Positions 34,741-45,063 of a DNA stretch of 52,119 bases are shown here, piece by piece. Source of the DNA: Zarea fungicola (taxonomy: Eukaryota; Ascomycota; Sordariomycetes; Hypocreales; Cordycipitaceae). Both the position numbers and the translations under genes were made by a program. Below the pieces are notes generated by a model that saw only the letters and a program-made list of their open reading frames with translations, did no database searches and was not told the origin of the DNA. Each line of letters opens with the position of its first letter. Within the stretch, counting starts at the first letter, position 1. The stretch is from positions 1-52,119 of the forward strand of contig FWCC01000505.1 of NCBI GenBank assembly GCA_900169235.1. Direction: 5' to 3'.

Positions 34741-35219
34741 CGTGCCCTATACTCGAATCTCTGCGCTAATAGGCTATCTCGTATAAGAGAATGGTAGACA
34801 TATTGCAATCCAAGAAAAGGGGAACCCAGTTACTAGCTTTGGCGGCTGGACTTGGGAACAACCAAGTATAGCTATTGAACGGGTCCTCACACCATTACAC
34901 GGCTTTGATCCCGGAAGCGCTGCTAAGAATATTGTGTTTGGGAGTACAGGCCTTCGGAAGATTAGGAATCGTCAGATTTTAGCATATTTCTCTAAGCAAT
35001 CCAACTACATTCGACTTGAGTAGCTTCATTAGAGCAGACAGAGGCGCCTGGGCATCCGCAACACCCACGTGCGCTTGTTTGTAAATCAATATAAAGGAGC
35101 TCAAAGCTCTCATTCTATCCGTTATTTTATAATAATTGAATCAGCTACAAGATTAAAAAGCTCGTTACATTATCACAATCCATCTTGACTACCAACGTTA
35201 CGCTCACTTCGCTCTAACC
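34741..35219 (+). promoter_or_regulatory. Promoter region of the secreted-protein gene with TATA box
   Basis: Intergenic sequence. TATAAAG at 35090-35096 lies about 124 bp upstream of the ATG at 35220. The nearby GAGCTCAAAGCTC is a small inverted repeat. A focused TATA promoter fits a strongly regulated secreted protein. Confidence 0.55.
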
Positions 35220-35816
35220 ATGAAAACGACAATTGCCATCTTGGCCATACTTGGCAGCCTAAGTTCTCTTGCCAATGGACTTGCTCTTGAGCCGAGGAAC
35301 GTGGAAGACTTGGCCACCTTCCCTGACAGCCACCGAGCCATTGCTGCCGCGATGCTTGATCAACCCGAGGACTCGATCACTGGCTATATTCTTCCTCAGC
35401 CTGTTGCTCCAACCAAACGTACAGCTGGTGAAATATTCCTTTCAAACCAGGGAAAACAGCTCATCTTGGGTGCCGCTTCCTATGTTGCAGGAAGTCTCCA
35501 TCTAAGCAACAACATTATCAATGCCATTGCCCACGGCGTCTCTGAGGGTTGGCCAGCGGATGCTGGCGGCTCAGCTATTGTTGTCGGTGGTATTGGTGTT
35601 ATTACGTGGCAATTTACACCGTATGGAAAGGCGAGACCGTTTGCTGATACTATTGGGGCGCTTACCATCAACAGTATTGTTTACGATTATCTGCAGGATA
35701 TAAAGAGGACTGGAGCAGGAATTTCGATTGCTTTGGTTGAGCTGGGGATTGACGCGGCACCTGCTATTGCTCGTTCTGGGTACGCTCTCTCTATTGCGCT
35801 CTCTAAACAAGGCTAG
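35220..35816 (+). CDS. Secreted protein with signal peptide and two Lys-Arg processing sites
   Basis: A single-exon frame of 198 residues that I do not recognise. A clear signal peptide (about 1-20, TIAILAILGSLSSLANG) is followed by a pro-segment and the dibasic site TKR (65-67). A second dibasic site IKR is at 161-163. Both are followed by a Thr and a Gly within three residues (KRTAG and KRTGAG), which looks like processing by a Kex2-type protease into fragments of about 94 and 35 residues. The mature part has no cysteine and is rich in Gly, Ala and Ile, with amphipathic or hydrophobic stretches (IVVGGIGVITW, SIALVELGIDAAPAIA). A secreted or membrane-active peptide precursor is possible, but no family supports it. 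A surface or wall protein is the alternative. Confidence 0.8.
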   Translation: MKTTIAILAILGSLSSLANGLALEPRNVEDLATFPDSHRAIAAAMLDQPEDSITGYILPQPVAPTKRTAGEIFLSNQGKQLILGAASYVAGSLHLSNNIINAIAHGVSEGWPADAGGSAIVVGGIGVITWQFTPYGKARPFADTIGALTINSIVYDYLQDIKRTGAGISIALVELGIDAAPAIARSGYALSIALSKQG

Positions 35817-36803
35817 GGGATACATTCTTGAGAGAATAAGAAAAGATACTTGACAAGTCTTGTTCGGTTGTAAAGAGGACCTGCGCACGCCGATAGAAAA
35901 GGAATCTGATGGCCGGTTTCTCATTGAAGGGTAGTTCCTATCAATTTTAATCATCCAAACTGTTTTCTTGATTTGATCATAACTATTATCACGATGACAG
36001 TCAAATAACATGACAGTCAAATCAGCACATCGTTTTCCCTAATGAACCTATTGGCCCATGAGATTCTCTAGTAGTGTGGGCCTTTGGGATTATATTCAAA
36101 AGATCCAACGCCAATACACTGGGGAGTGGTAGACTCTGTATACATCGACTGTCCTGCATCATAACAAAGCGCATTGCAATAATATAAAAATTTGATTCCG
36201 CGGCCTCGGTAGCATCGCATCGTGTCCGCGGCGTCCCCAGCGTCCCCGGCCTCCCCGAAGCCCCCTGTTTATTCCGATGATTGGTCGCGTCCAAGATTGG
36301 CCCGATTACAGGCTCTACAGCGCACTCTTGACGAATTACAGTGGACTCAGTGGACTCAATGGACAGTGGACTATAGTGGAGTGCAAGGCCAATTACAGCG
36401 ATCCTCCCCCATCAGTGGGCCTGACGACCGAGGCATGATGCACTAAATTCCTGGCCGATCGCTGTATTTTCAGCGGGTCCCCTGGCTGTGGCTTGCCAAA
36501 TCGCTGCTTTCGGCTTCTTCGGCAAACGACGTCATCAAGGCACCACGCCATCACCATCCAAACCAAGCTTGATTCGCTCAAGCTCGCCATTCGCTCAATG
36601 CACTTATCAGTTGGCGGCTTTTGAATTTGTCGCTTTCGCTTCTCCCCCTGTCATCCCGTGAAAAATCCTTTATATAGCGCTAGCTCTACCCCGCCCTCAC
36701 CTACCTCTTCCCAGCTTCATTCCAGCTTATTGTCGCGATACCAGGCCTCCTGCATCTGTTTTTAGCCCTCACAGCTCATACACCTCCAGCCATACCCCCA
36801 GCC
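35817..36803. other. Intergenic region with promoter of the phosphate carrier gene
   Basis: A TATATAG at 36671-36677, about 130 bp before the carrier ATG, followed by a CT-rich leader, marks the likely promoter. At 36340-36381 there are four to five direct TGGACTCA/TGGAC units. Near 36226-36260 there are tandem GCGTCCCC-like units. Confidence 0.6.
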
Positions 36804-37843
36804 ATGGCTTCCAAGGGCGACCAGACGCCGAATTTTACGGCTTCCGATTACCTCAAGTTCTTCTCTGCCGGTGCGCTCGCCGCGACATCAACTCATGGAG
36901 TAAGCATACTGTCCCCGGCCGAATTGAACCAATTGGCCTCCAATTACAGCAAAAAAAAAATAATAACAACAACAGCTAACCAACCCCCCAGGCCGCAACC
37001 CCAATCGACGTCGTCAAGACGCGCATCCAGGTCGACGACTCCCTCAAAGGCTACAACATGATCAAGGCCGCCAGAACCATCGTCGCCAAGGAGGGCGCCT
37101 CGGCCCTCCTCACCGGCTTCGGTCCCACCGCCGTCGGCTACCTCGTCCAGGGCGGCGGCAAGTTCGCCGGCTACGAGTTCTTCAAGAAAAAGTACATTGA
37201 CCTCCTCGGCGGGCCCGACAAGTCCGTCCCCCACCGCACCGCCGTCTACCTCGGCGCTTCTGCTACTGCCGAGTTCTTTGCCGACATTCTCCTCTGCCCC
37301 CTCGAGGCCACCCGCATCCGTCTCGTCTCCCAGCGCGGCTACGCTACCGGTTTGACTTCGGGTTTCATGCGCATGGCCCGCGAGGAAGGGTTCCGGGGAT
37401 TCTACTCTGGCTTCGTGCCCCTGCTGTTTAAACAGGTGCCCTACGCCGTGGGCCAGTTTACCGTCCACGAGGCCGTGAATGAAGTCATTTACCGCGCCAT
37501 TGGCTCCGAGAAAAAGGCAAAGCTCACGCAGCTCCAGAATACGGGCATTGAGCTGACGTCGGGTATTGCGGCGGGTGTCGCGGCGGCCGTGCTCTCGCAT
37601 CCGGCGGACACGCTGCTGTCGGCCATCAACAAGGGCGCCGGCGACCCCAAGCAGGGCGCCACGAGCCGCATGTTTCAGCTCGCAAAGGAGTTTGGCCCCG
37701 TCCGCCTGCTCACGGCTGGTCTGGCCCCGCGACTTGTCATGACCTGCGGTCTCGTGTCTGGCCAGTTTGTCATTTACGCCCAGTGCAAGGCCCTGACTGG
37801 TGCGCCGCCTGGCATTGAGATTCACAAGGAGGCGTCTCTATAA
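36804..37843 (+). CDS. MIR1: Mitochondrial phosphate carrier (Mir1/Pic2 type)
   Basis: Imports inorganic phosphate with protons into the mitochondrial matrix for ATP synthesis. Exons 36804-36899 and 36992-37843 (92 bp intron, donor GTAAGC, branch GCTAAC, acceptor CCCCAG) give 315 residues, the normal carrier length. The three carrier repeats each have the signature: TPIDVVKTRIQ, CPLEATRIRLVSQ and SHPADTLLSAIN. The stretches LLTGFGPTAVGY, GFRGFYSGFVPLLFKQVPY and RLVM are typical of phosphate carriers and close to yeast Mir1. Six membrane helices are expected. The intron falls just before the first signature. There is no cleavable presequence. The gene is highly C-biased at third positions, as expected for an abundant protein. 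Confidence 0.97.
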
Positions 37844-38715
37844 ATCATGTTGTTGCTATTTATTGGGTTTTTTATTTTCATCGTTTATTTCAGTCTCAAA
37901 AGTGGGCGTTTAGTACAGCGTTATCAAAGGGTTGCGACACTTCATTTCATCGTTACAGTCGGGTTCAATTGTGCAGCAATGTACTGCATTCAAGAGAGTT
38001 TTGAGATTAAAATTTATTCATCTAGACGGGCGATTTATTGCATAGACTAGAGAAGCAAAAATCTTTCAAAACGTCAACTATAAAACTTGGAATCTTGTGC
38101 CTGCCAGTGACCTCGTCAAATGGTTTTGGACGCTTGAGTAACAAAATTCCCTGCGACGATGCCTACACCACGCTGCAATGTAAAAGCTTGATAACTCTGT
38201 CAAAAGATAAAAGTCTCTCTCACTCCTGCGACAAAGGAGTAAGGAATTAGGGCCATCTACGTGCTACAATGCAAAGAACAAGTGCACGCGCCAACCTGCA
38301 AGTTCGGCATTCACAGAGCCGGGATTCTATTCTGGGCGAGGCCGCGCCTAGGTGTCCGTAACTTGGAGTAGGTAAGTTGAAGAGGAATGAGTGCGGCGCT
38401 ACAAAGCATCTTTGATTGAGTTATTAGGCAGGGGCGACGCATGACCTTAAGAAATCAGGCTATAAAGGGACACAATTTCCAGCCTCTTTCTTCCTTCTTT
38501 TTGCATGAACATATATGCACATGTATAAAGAGGTTTCCATTATCTTCAGAGTTAAATAATACAAGGATTTTTAAACCCCTCCTCTTTGTAACCGCTCTTC
38601 GTAACTTTCTTTCTTGAACTCGAAGAACCATCCACTCATTCTCACAGAAAATAACCATGGTGCTATCCAGCCTAGGGTGCCTTGGCTGTTGATGGCCAGC
38701 CAGAAGCGATCGTTG
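37844..38715. other. Convergent intergenic region
   Basis: Lies between the 3' ends of the phosphate carrier and the PD-(D/E)XK-like gene. AT-rich, no supportable frame. A 67-codon minus frame at 38455-38658 is not recognisable. Confidence 0.5.
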
Positions 38716-40971
38716 TTAAAAACGACGTCGAGGACCTAGAAGCTCGCAGTTAGCAGACTTGTAGCTGTGGCCGACGCATTGCGCCTCTCCAATTTCTCTT
38801 TTAGATCCCATGTACATAATCTGCACAAACGTGAGAGTGACATTGGACGAGAGGGAGCGGGCGAGCGCAACGGTAGACGGCAGCGGGATGGGGTGCCAAC
38901 CTCGTCCTTCTTGTGTGAATGAAACCTATACCCGTTCTTCAGTTCATCCACTGTTGTAAGCGTCTCATTTGCGGTGGCTTTCCATAAAACCTGATTCGTG
39001 TTAAAATTCGACACGTAAAAGATGCCCCCGATTTCCGTCTCTTCCTCCACGTCGGGATTGGTGTTGGTGCTCGCATCGCTGGGGACACCAATGGTAGACA
39101 CTGCGCTCGTCTCCAAAGAGTCCTCCTCAGACACTGTCAAATCAACGGATTCTGATCTAGCTTGGATTGTTCGTGGCCGGAGCTGGAGATTCGCAGGTGT
39201 ACTGCGCTTTGGATTCGGCTGGTGGGGGGCTGTCCGGGATGCTGTCGTCGCCACTGTGCTCTCACGCACCGCGTTTTCGGGATCGTACATGTCAGAGCCG
39301 TCCTCGGATAGGGCATCGACATCATCTCTATCCGCAATGCCCAACCCTGTAGCTTCGCTTGACGGGTCCGTTTCTGCGTCCCCTTGCGAGAATTGTTCCG
39401 GAGGAAACACCTTTGCAAATGCTGACCCAATTTCAGCTCTTACCTTTCTTTCAATACTTTCCAGTAAGCTCTCATGGCTAAGCATGGACATCTGTTGAAT
39501 GATTAGGCTTAGTGCCAGGGGATTGACCTTGTCATCAAACGTGGGGAAATCGGGTGGAAGAGCCTTGTATTCGGCGAGAAGATCCTCAACCATCGGCACC
39601 GCCTTTCGAAAGTTGTCCCTGTACTTCGAGTGAGCTGGATGGTCCGGATATCCGCCCGGGTCTCTTAGGTGGACTTCTATCCATTGATCGAGACAGGTCT
39701 TGACGTGCGGCCGGAACCAACGGCATGCCCATGTGTGGATGTTTTCGAGCGCCATTCGAAACCTCAGAATATCCCCCAACTTGGTCATGTCACCCTTCCA
39801 AACAGCTTGCATAATCTGTCGACTCGGTTAGTTGCCCGGGCATGATGAGGTCCCCGTCAAGCGAGAGGGAGGTTGCAGGTTTACATATTTTTCTTCGCGC
39901 GTGTGGTGCGTCATGCCAAACCGGGGGCTGCGACGCAATGTTTCGCTGTAGTACGCTGTCCATATCGTGACGTGAGATCCTTGTGTAGTTATGGTAGGGA
40001 TAGGAGCTACCTCACCATCGTCTTGTTGCGCAAGGGAAAATCTTGCCAGCTGCCGCTGTAACTGGAGGGCGCAGACAGCGGCGTTGGTCGCTTGGCAACA
40101 GACAATTTCGTCGGCGCGAGCTGCGGCGGCGTGCTTGTCGTGCTTTTTCTTCAGCTCAACTATGAGCCAGGGCCAACTCCGCAACTGAGACGTTGTCGTA
40201 GTTTCAGTACCCTTATCGGATATAGGACGCGGGCCAGGGAGCAAGCCCTTCGCCGATAATTGAGTCAAGGTTGCCAATGAGAAAGGCTCCACCAGCGACG
40301 GGACGGGACGCTGTTTCCATCTCTGATCGGAGAAGGCGACGGCAGCGTGAGTAGAGGAGGCTTCGGTGTCATATACTGGCAGGTAAAAGGCGAGATCGGG
40401 CTTTGGACGGCTGCCTCGGATGGAGAGTGTACTCTCTTCCGCTGAAACAGCCCACAAACCATCTCTTTCTCTAGGATGCTGTCAGTGCGGGTATCAAGAC
40501 AGAATAGTTCCACTGGTCTGGACATACCGCACAAAGGCATCATAATGGAAATGGGCGCGGGAAGAACTGCAAACATCAATTAGATGAGCATGAAATGCAA
40601 AGATGAGTGACATTACGCTCTGGCTTCTTGCCCTGATGAGGTTGTATCTGAACCCAATCGGTCGAAGAACATCTTGAGGAAAAATTCCACCCAGTGATCC
40701 TCCGAGAAACCCCCACCATGTAGTCGCTCAGCCTCTTGCCTGATGGTCTCCGCGCTATTAATCCATGGATCCTTCAACAGATCGTCTGATTTTGCCAAAC
40801 TTTTCTCGATAAACCTCAGTCCTTTAGCACCAGTCTCAGTGGGCACAAGGCACGAGAAGTCGAGGATCGATTCGCGCAAGCACTCGACATGCTGAGGCAG
40901 TTTCCCGGCTCTATGGGTGTCGGGTCATACAAAAAGCCCTTTTGCAAAAGACCTTCCCGAGATAACGACAT
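38716..40971 (-). CDS. Fungal PD-(D/E)XK-like protein, needing a -1 frame change at its 5' end
   Basis: Member of a large fungal family of uncharacterised proteins with a restriction-nuclease-like core. Segments: 40971-40617, 40566-40528, 40470-39885, 39815-38901 and 38820-38716. The core has KPDLAFYLPVY (Asp codon 40397-40395), then WPWLIVELKK (Glu 40157-40155, Lys 40151-40149) and CCQATNAAVCALQL with a motif-IV-like Gln, so D..ExK is kept. A helical part with YIMQAVWKGDMTKLGDILRF and WACRWF follows, then an acidic Ser-rich tail. The ATG at 40971 leads to IEPGN, but that frame stops after 51 codons. The domain frame is entered by stepping back one base after GGA AAC (40905-40900) and would give 666 residues. 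No intron solves this. The last intron has an unusual GTTGGC donor. Reality of the shift is open: recoding, a missing base, or a broken gene. Confidence 0.8.
40900..40906 (-). promoter_or_regulatory. G_GGA_AAC slippery heptamer at the point of frame change
   Basis: Read on the minus strand, the zero frame is CCG GGA AAC TGC, so the heptamer has the X XXY YYZ form in the phase required for -1 ribosomal frameshifting. After slipping, the next codons are CTG CCT CAG and lead into the long domain frame. About 11 nt downstream GTCGAG and CTCGAC can form a 6 bp stem with an 18 nt loop, and the loop GCGCGA could pair with TCGTGC further on as a pseudoknot. The spacer is longer than the usual 5-9 nt. 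Function is not shown. Confidence 0.4.
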
Positions 40972-42410
40972 GTCGACGCGCGCTGCCACGGTGACAGGAT
41001 GAGATGAATTGAGGGAAAATGAAATAAACTCACATTGTGCGCAAGCCCCTGGCAGATGCATGAGTGCGGGGCGCCCCCACGAACAACCTACCCTCTTCCT
41101 GCTTGGCACCAATTTCACAGTTTTTCTGTTTGATGCCCTCGTGCACCAAAGAAAGAACAGGTTTGTGGGTAACTAATGATGACACGCGCCCAAAGTTGCA
41201 CCAAAACAACCAGATCGATTAGTGCCGCGCGCTACCCTGAACGTTTGGAGCTCAACATGCAACTGATGCCTTCCGGAAAGTTCGCGTTGAATTCTGTCCA
41301 AAGTAAGCGCCAAAGGCTATTAAACCTGACAGATTAAGTTGCATACCATACCTCATCTCATAAGGTGGGAGCACGGAAACGCAATGCAGCACAGCCTGTT
41401 CTTTGTCCTGCCCGTGATCGAAACCCGAGCGAGCTCCCCCCACAGTATCCCGGGGCGGGAGGGAGCTTTATCGAGCTGCGAGCGCTACCCAACGGAGCAA
41501 GGAAGATATATGAAACGAAACTCAACTTTGGCTGCCTATAAATCAGCTCTGCTCACTGTCCCCGTGGAAAAAAACAGGCGAAACCAAGATATGCGCAGCC
41601 CAGATACGAATATTCCAGGTCCTTGGCTAGAGCGCATCCCATGGGTGGTGACTTTCATAAATTTTGTTAGTATCAAAAGCTGGAGCATCAGACCCGCTCG
41701 TCACCTTTTTGGCATTCATAGATTTTCGTACCTGTTTTTATCTCCTTTTAAAAGGCTGCCTATGCTATCAAGTTGAGAAATTGGACGAAAACTGGATTCC
41801 TCCACATCTCATCCTTTGCCAGCAGCTTGGGCTGCTGTGGACTCTACCAGTACACCTCGCGACATTTGATCCATGGTGGTCATATGGCTGGCTTTAAAGT
41901 GAGCTTAGTTCATCATATTCCCAGATGTCAGCATTTGTAATGGCTATCAAGTAGTGGAGCTGGGGATGGGCATTCGTCGCCAAAACAATATATTGAGGAC
42001 TCAGAAAGGGTTCTTTGGAAGATGCGACTGCTTTATGTTATGCGAAAAGGACGTATAGCTTTATCAGGCAAACGCTGCTGGGTTGTGTAGTCTCGCTTCC
42101 CGACGAGGGACGGCGAGTGGCTAGACGCCAGAAGATCCTGCCATTACTGGTAAATAAATTAGAGAAAGCTGCCATTACTAACAAGGTAATAAGAATAGCT
42201 GTACTCCGTAGTCCTTTTTTTTAGTATGTTGTTCTTACGTCAACATTACAGTGTCAATAAGCCATAGGAGGCTTAGTAATATAATCTGCAATAAAAATGG
42301 CGAATGGTAAGAGGGACATATATATATATACAGCCATACAACAGAAATTCTAGAACTCTTTTAAATAAATAAAATTCTAATAATACATTATTATCTATAA
42401 GAAAAATACC
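40972..42410. other. Intergenic region upstream of the PD-(D/E)XK-like gene
   Basis: On the minus strand at about 41160-41087 there is a short open stretch reading LVHEGIKQKNCEIGAKQEEG followed by a GTAGGT donor, which could be an upstream exon, but no start codon or joining frame was found. The plus-strand frame 41339-41776 is unconvincing. AT-rich sequence with a (TA)n run at about 42320-42331 precedes the next gene. Confidence 0.45.
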
Positions 42411-42740
42411 ATGTCGCAGGAAAAGAAACTTATGCTAGCCATGGCCGGTGTAGGCGTAATTGGCGCTGCGATTTACGCCACGCGCGGTGGCTCAAGCAAA
42501 GTATCCAACCAATCTCCCAACAAGACACGAGATAAGAAAAACATGGGCCTTGAGGGTGCAGGTATAGCTGGTACCGGAGCAGCTGGCGGGAATGAACGAG
42601 CCATAGATCCAAACCAGGACAAAAAACTGAAGACTACCGCGCCTGTGGAGGAGCTGCCGTCGGGAGGAGGTGTAGGAGGAGGCCCTGGCGCAGGCGGCAT
42701 GGGAGCCCGAGCGATAGAGCTGCCGACGCCAAGGTCCTGA
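42411..42740 (+). CDS. Small protein with one N-terminal membrane segment and Gly-rich tail
   Basis: A frame of 109 residues from an ATG in good context, ending at TGA. I do not recognise the family. Residues about 7-23 (LMLAMAGVGVIGAAIYA) form a likely membrane anchor preceded by MSQEKK. The remainder is hydrophilic and Gly/Lys-rich (NMGLEGAGIAGTGAAGG, GGGVGGGPGAGGMG) and probably disordered. The Lys before and Arg/Lys after a short hydrophobic helix would fit anchoring to mitochondria or ER. Codon use is gene-like while the flanks are AT-rich. A spurious ORF is possible but unlikely because of the ordered layout. Confidence 0.6.
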   Translation: MSQEKKLMLAMAGVGVIGAAIYATRGGSSKVSNQSPNKTRDKKNMGLEGAGIAGTGAAGGNERAIDPNQDKKLKTTAPVEELPSGGGVGGGPGAGGMGARAIELPTPRS

Positions 42741-44003
42741 ACATCGCTTGTGACATATGGGAATACAGACGTATGTGTACAATGACTAAGAACATATGAT
42801 GAAACTGCGATAATGCTAACGCAAATGGGAAATTATTAGACGGCTCAAATTTAATGTCAAACTTCTCAAGTAGAAATACTCACTTTGATAGAGCAGAGGT
42901 TACGGGCAAAAGGCAGTAATGCTCTGATAGCTAATCAAAAGAAAGAATTTAGCTTTTACGCACTACTTCAAACTCATGGTATAATACAGTCTTAGTGAGG
43001 AAGATGACTGTACGGCCAAAAAAAGGAAAGGCTCATAAATAGCACTGGGTATCAGGAAGAGCTACTCTCTTCCCGTTCTCTACAGAAATGACTATTATGA
43101 GACCTGCTTGTGATATCCAACATTGCTGCATAGTGTGAGACCGGCGTATCTCGAAATATACATCACGGCAATCGGCATACCAACCTTTATGAAAGTACAC
43201 CATGGCTTCAGTGGCGCAACGGCCTAGAGCTGTTACGAAGTCTGCTGCGCCTACACGGCGTGAGCTTGCCTAGGCACTCCATTTATATATATTGTTATTG
43301 AATGAGTTATTTTATCTTCTTTTAGTTGGTTTACCGCTTTGGAGTTTGGAAGTTACTGTTTCATATAGTGAAGAACGGAAATTTCTTCACATCACCAATC
43401 CGTCAAAGAGCGTAGACAGATAGGGCCGAATACCTAAATCTTGACTAATATAAACTAGAACAGCTTAACCAAATCTACTAAACAAGCCGCGTGGGCCATA
43501 AATAAAGCTGTTTCGGATACCATTTGACGACAGTAGCGATTATTTGTTTGCACCTCGTCATTCTTTTGCCAAAAAGCAATCTACCGGTAAAAAGCCTCAG
43601 TTGAACTGCCTCCTTAGCAGGCCTCAAACGTCAAAGGCATTGCTCATCGTGGGTGTCCTATTTGCTAACTGAGACAAGGCCAAAGCGACGTCGTGGCATC
43701 GCGGGGTTGCTAAGTGAGCTGTTTACCAATATCCAAGTATCATGCAGCGACTGTGCCGATGGTCGCGCGCAGTATGTAGTCAAGTTTGCGGCGAAAAAGT
43801 GCGAGTTCCACAAGTATAGGTAGTAGAGAATTAAGTAAAGCGCCGTGAACAGAAACTGCGGCAGCCTTCACTGGTTAACCATGTGTAATTGCAACTCGAG
43901 ATAATAAAAAGGATATACCCCACATGACACTTCGTAGTCATATACCGAGAAATGCGACTATTTATGATGGACGAATGTATTTGTGATGGTGCGCTTCCAT
44001 AAT
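42741..44003. other. Intergenic region
   Basis: AT-rich, with stops in all frames. No coding or RNA gene was supported. A sequence near 43204-43280 resembles a tRNA A box but lacks a B box and a cloverleaf. Confidence 0.5.
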
Positions 44004-45063
44004 CTATTTTGCCATGGCTATGAGCTTCTTAAGCGCAACCATGGCTGCCACCGTATATTCATCGTTTGGTGCCCTCCTCTCCTCATTTGGGTCAAAGACT
44101 TCGACTGACAACCAGCCGCGGAAGCCGGTCGCCAAAACGGCGTTCAAAACGTCTTGTACCGGCAAGTATCCGACACTACAAGGCAGTGGCCGGTGTCGCT
44201 GACTCCATTGCGCCCGACCGTCGTTCTCTCTGAGTGGTGGTGAGATTTTGTACGCGTCGGAAATCTGTAGCAAGAAGATTTTGTACGCTGGCACAGTTGT
44301 TGCCAATTCATGTAAACTTTGTTTCCATAATTTTCCAAGAGTTCCTTTATCAACGAGTTCAATGTAGCCAGATTTCGTGGTGGGATCCGCGTACTCTGCG
44401 CCGGCTGCTTGGAAGGTGTCAAGGCATAGACCGAGGCTCGGGTGGTTGGCTTTCTTGACAATTTCCCAAACGGCTTTCCATGTTGGCGCGTGGGTTGACC
44501 AGCACCAGTTTTCATAAGCAACTCTACATCCCCTCCTGCTGCAGAGTTCTGCCAGTGCTTCAAGGTCCCCCGCGAGGATGTCAGCATCAGACGAGATATC
44601 CTTCGCATCGGAGGATCCAACCTATATCAACAAATCAGCACTTTATCTAAGCGGCGATATGTCATGGGATATCAATATCTCACTTGCAGAGTATCGGTTC
44701 CTAGCGCCGCCATAATTCGCAACCAATTTTCCGCTTTGGCGAACGCAGCTTCCCTTCGCGCCGCATCCCACCCTTCAAATCTGGGAAAAGGCTGCAGGGG
44801 CATGATTGTGAGGCCAATAGTGTCAGCAGTCTCTCTGATGTGTTTTGAAGCATCTGTCAATGCTCGATGTCTTCCTCGCCAACATCGGCGTCGACTTGAG
44901 CTCGTGCAGAAGCAACAATGTCCGCCATGGACATTTCCATTCCATCAAAACCGGCATTCTTTATGCTTTTCATCTTCTCAATCAAACCATCGCCTGACTT
45001 GGAGGTAATGCTGCAAGACGCGAAAGAGGCTGGAATACTGACGCCATTGTACTGGATGGTCAT
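44004..45063 (-). CDS. Xylose-isomerase-like TIM barrel protein, 3-dehydroshikimate dehydratase-like, with a -1 frame break
   Basis: Metal-dependent TIM barrel of the AP-endonuclease-2/xylose-isomerase-like superfamily. Exon 1 45063-44684, 62 bp intron (donor GTGAGA, acceptor TATAG), exon 2 44621-44004. Metal-ligand segments are VAYENWCW, LGLCLDTFQAAG, IFLLQISDAY and LSVEVFDP, with LQVGSSDA at the splice junction. They match fungal QutC/QA-4 3-dehydroshikimate dehydratases of quinate catabolism most closely; sugar epimerases or inosose dehydratases are alternatives. The frame is broken at 44860: after GAG CAT comes TGA, but stepping back one base gives TTG ACA GAT and the family sequence LTDASKHIRETADTIGL. 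The result would be 332 residues, a normal length. No slippery heptamer is present. A lost T (sequence error or real mutation) is the simplest explanation. Confidence 0.82.

Noticed and set aside
41087..41160. Possible upstream exon of the PD-(D/E)XK-like gene
   Set aside because: No start codon and no splice combination leads into the domain frame; kept only as a remark.
43204..43280. tRNA-like sequence with GTGGCGCAACGG resembling an A box
   Set aside because: No GGTTCGA-type B box and no anticodon or acceptor stems could be drawn.
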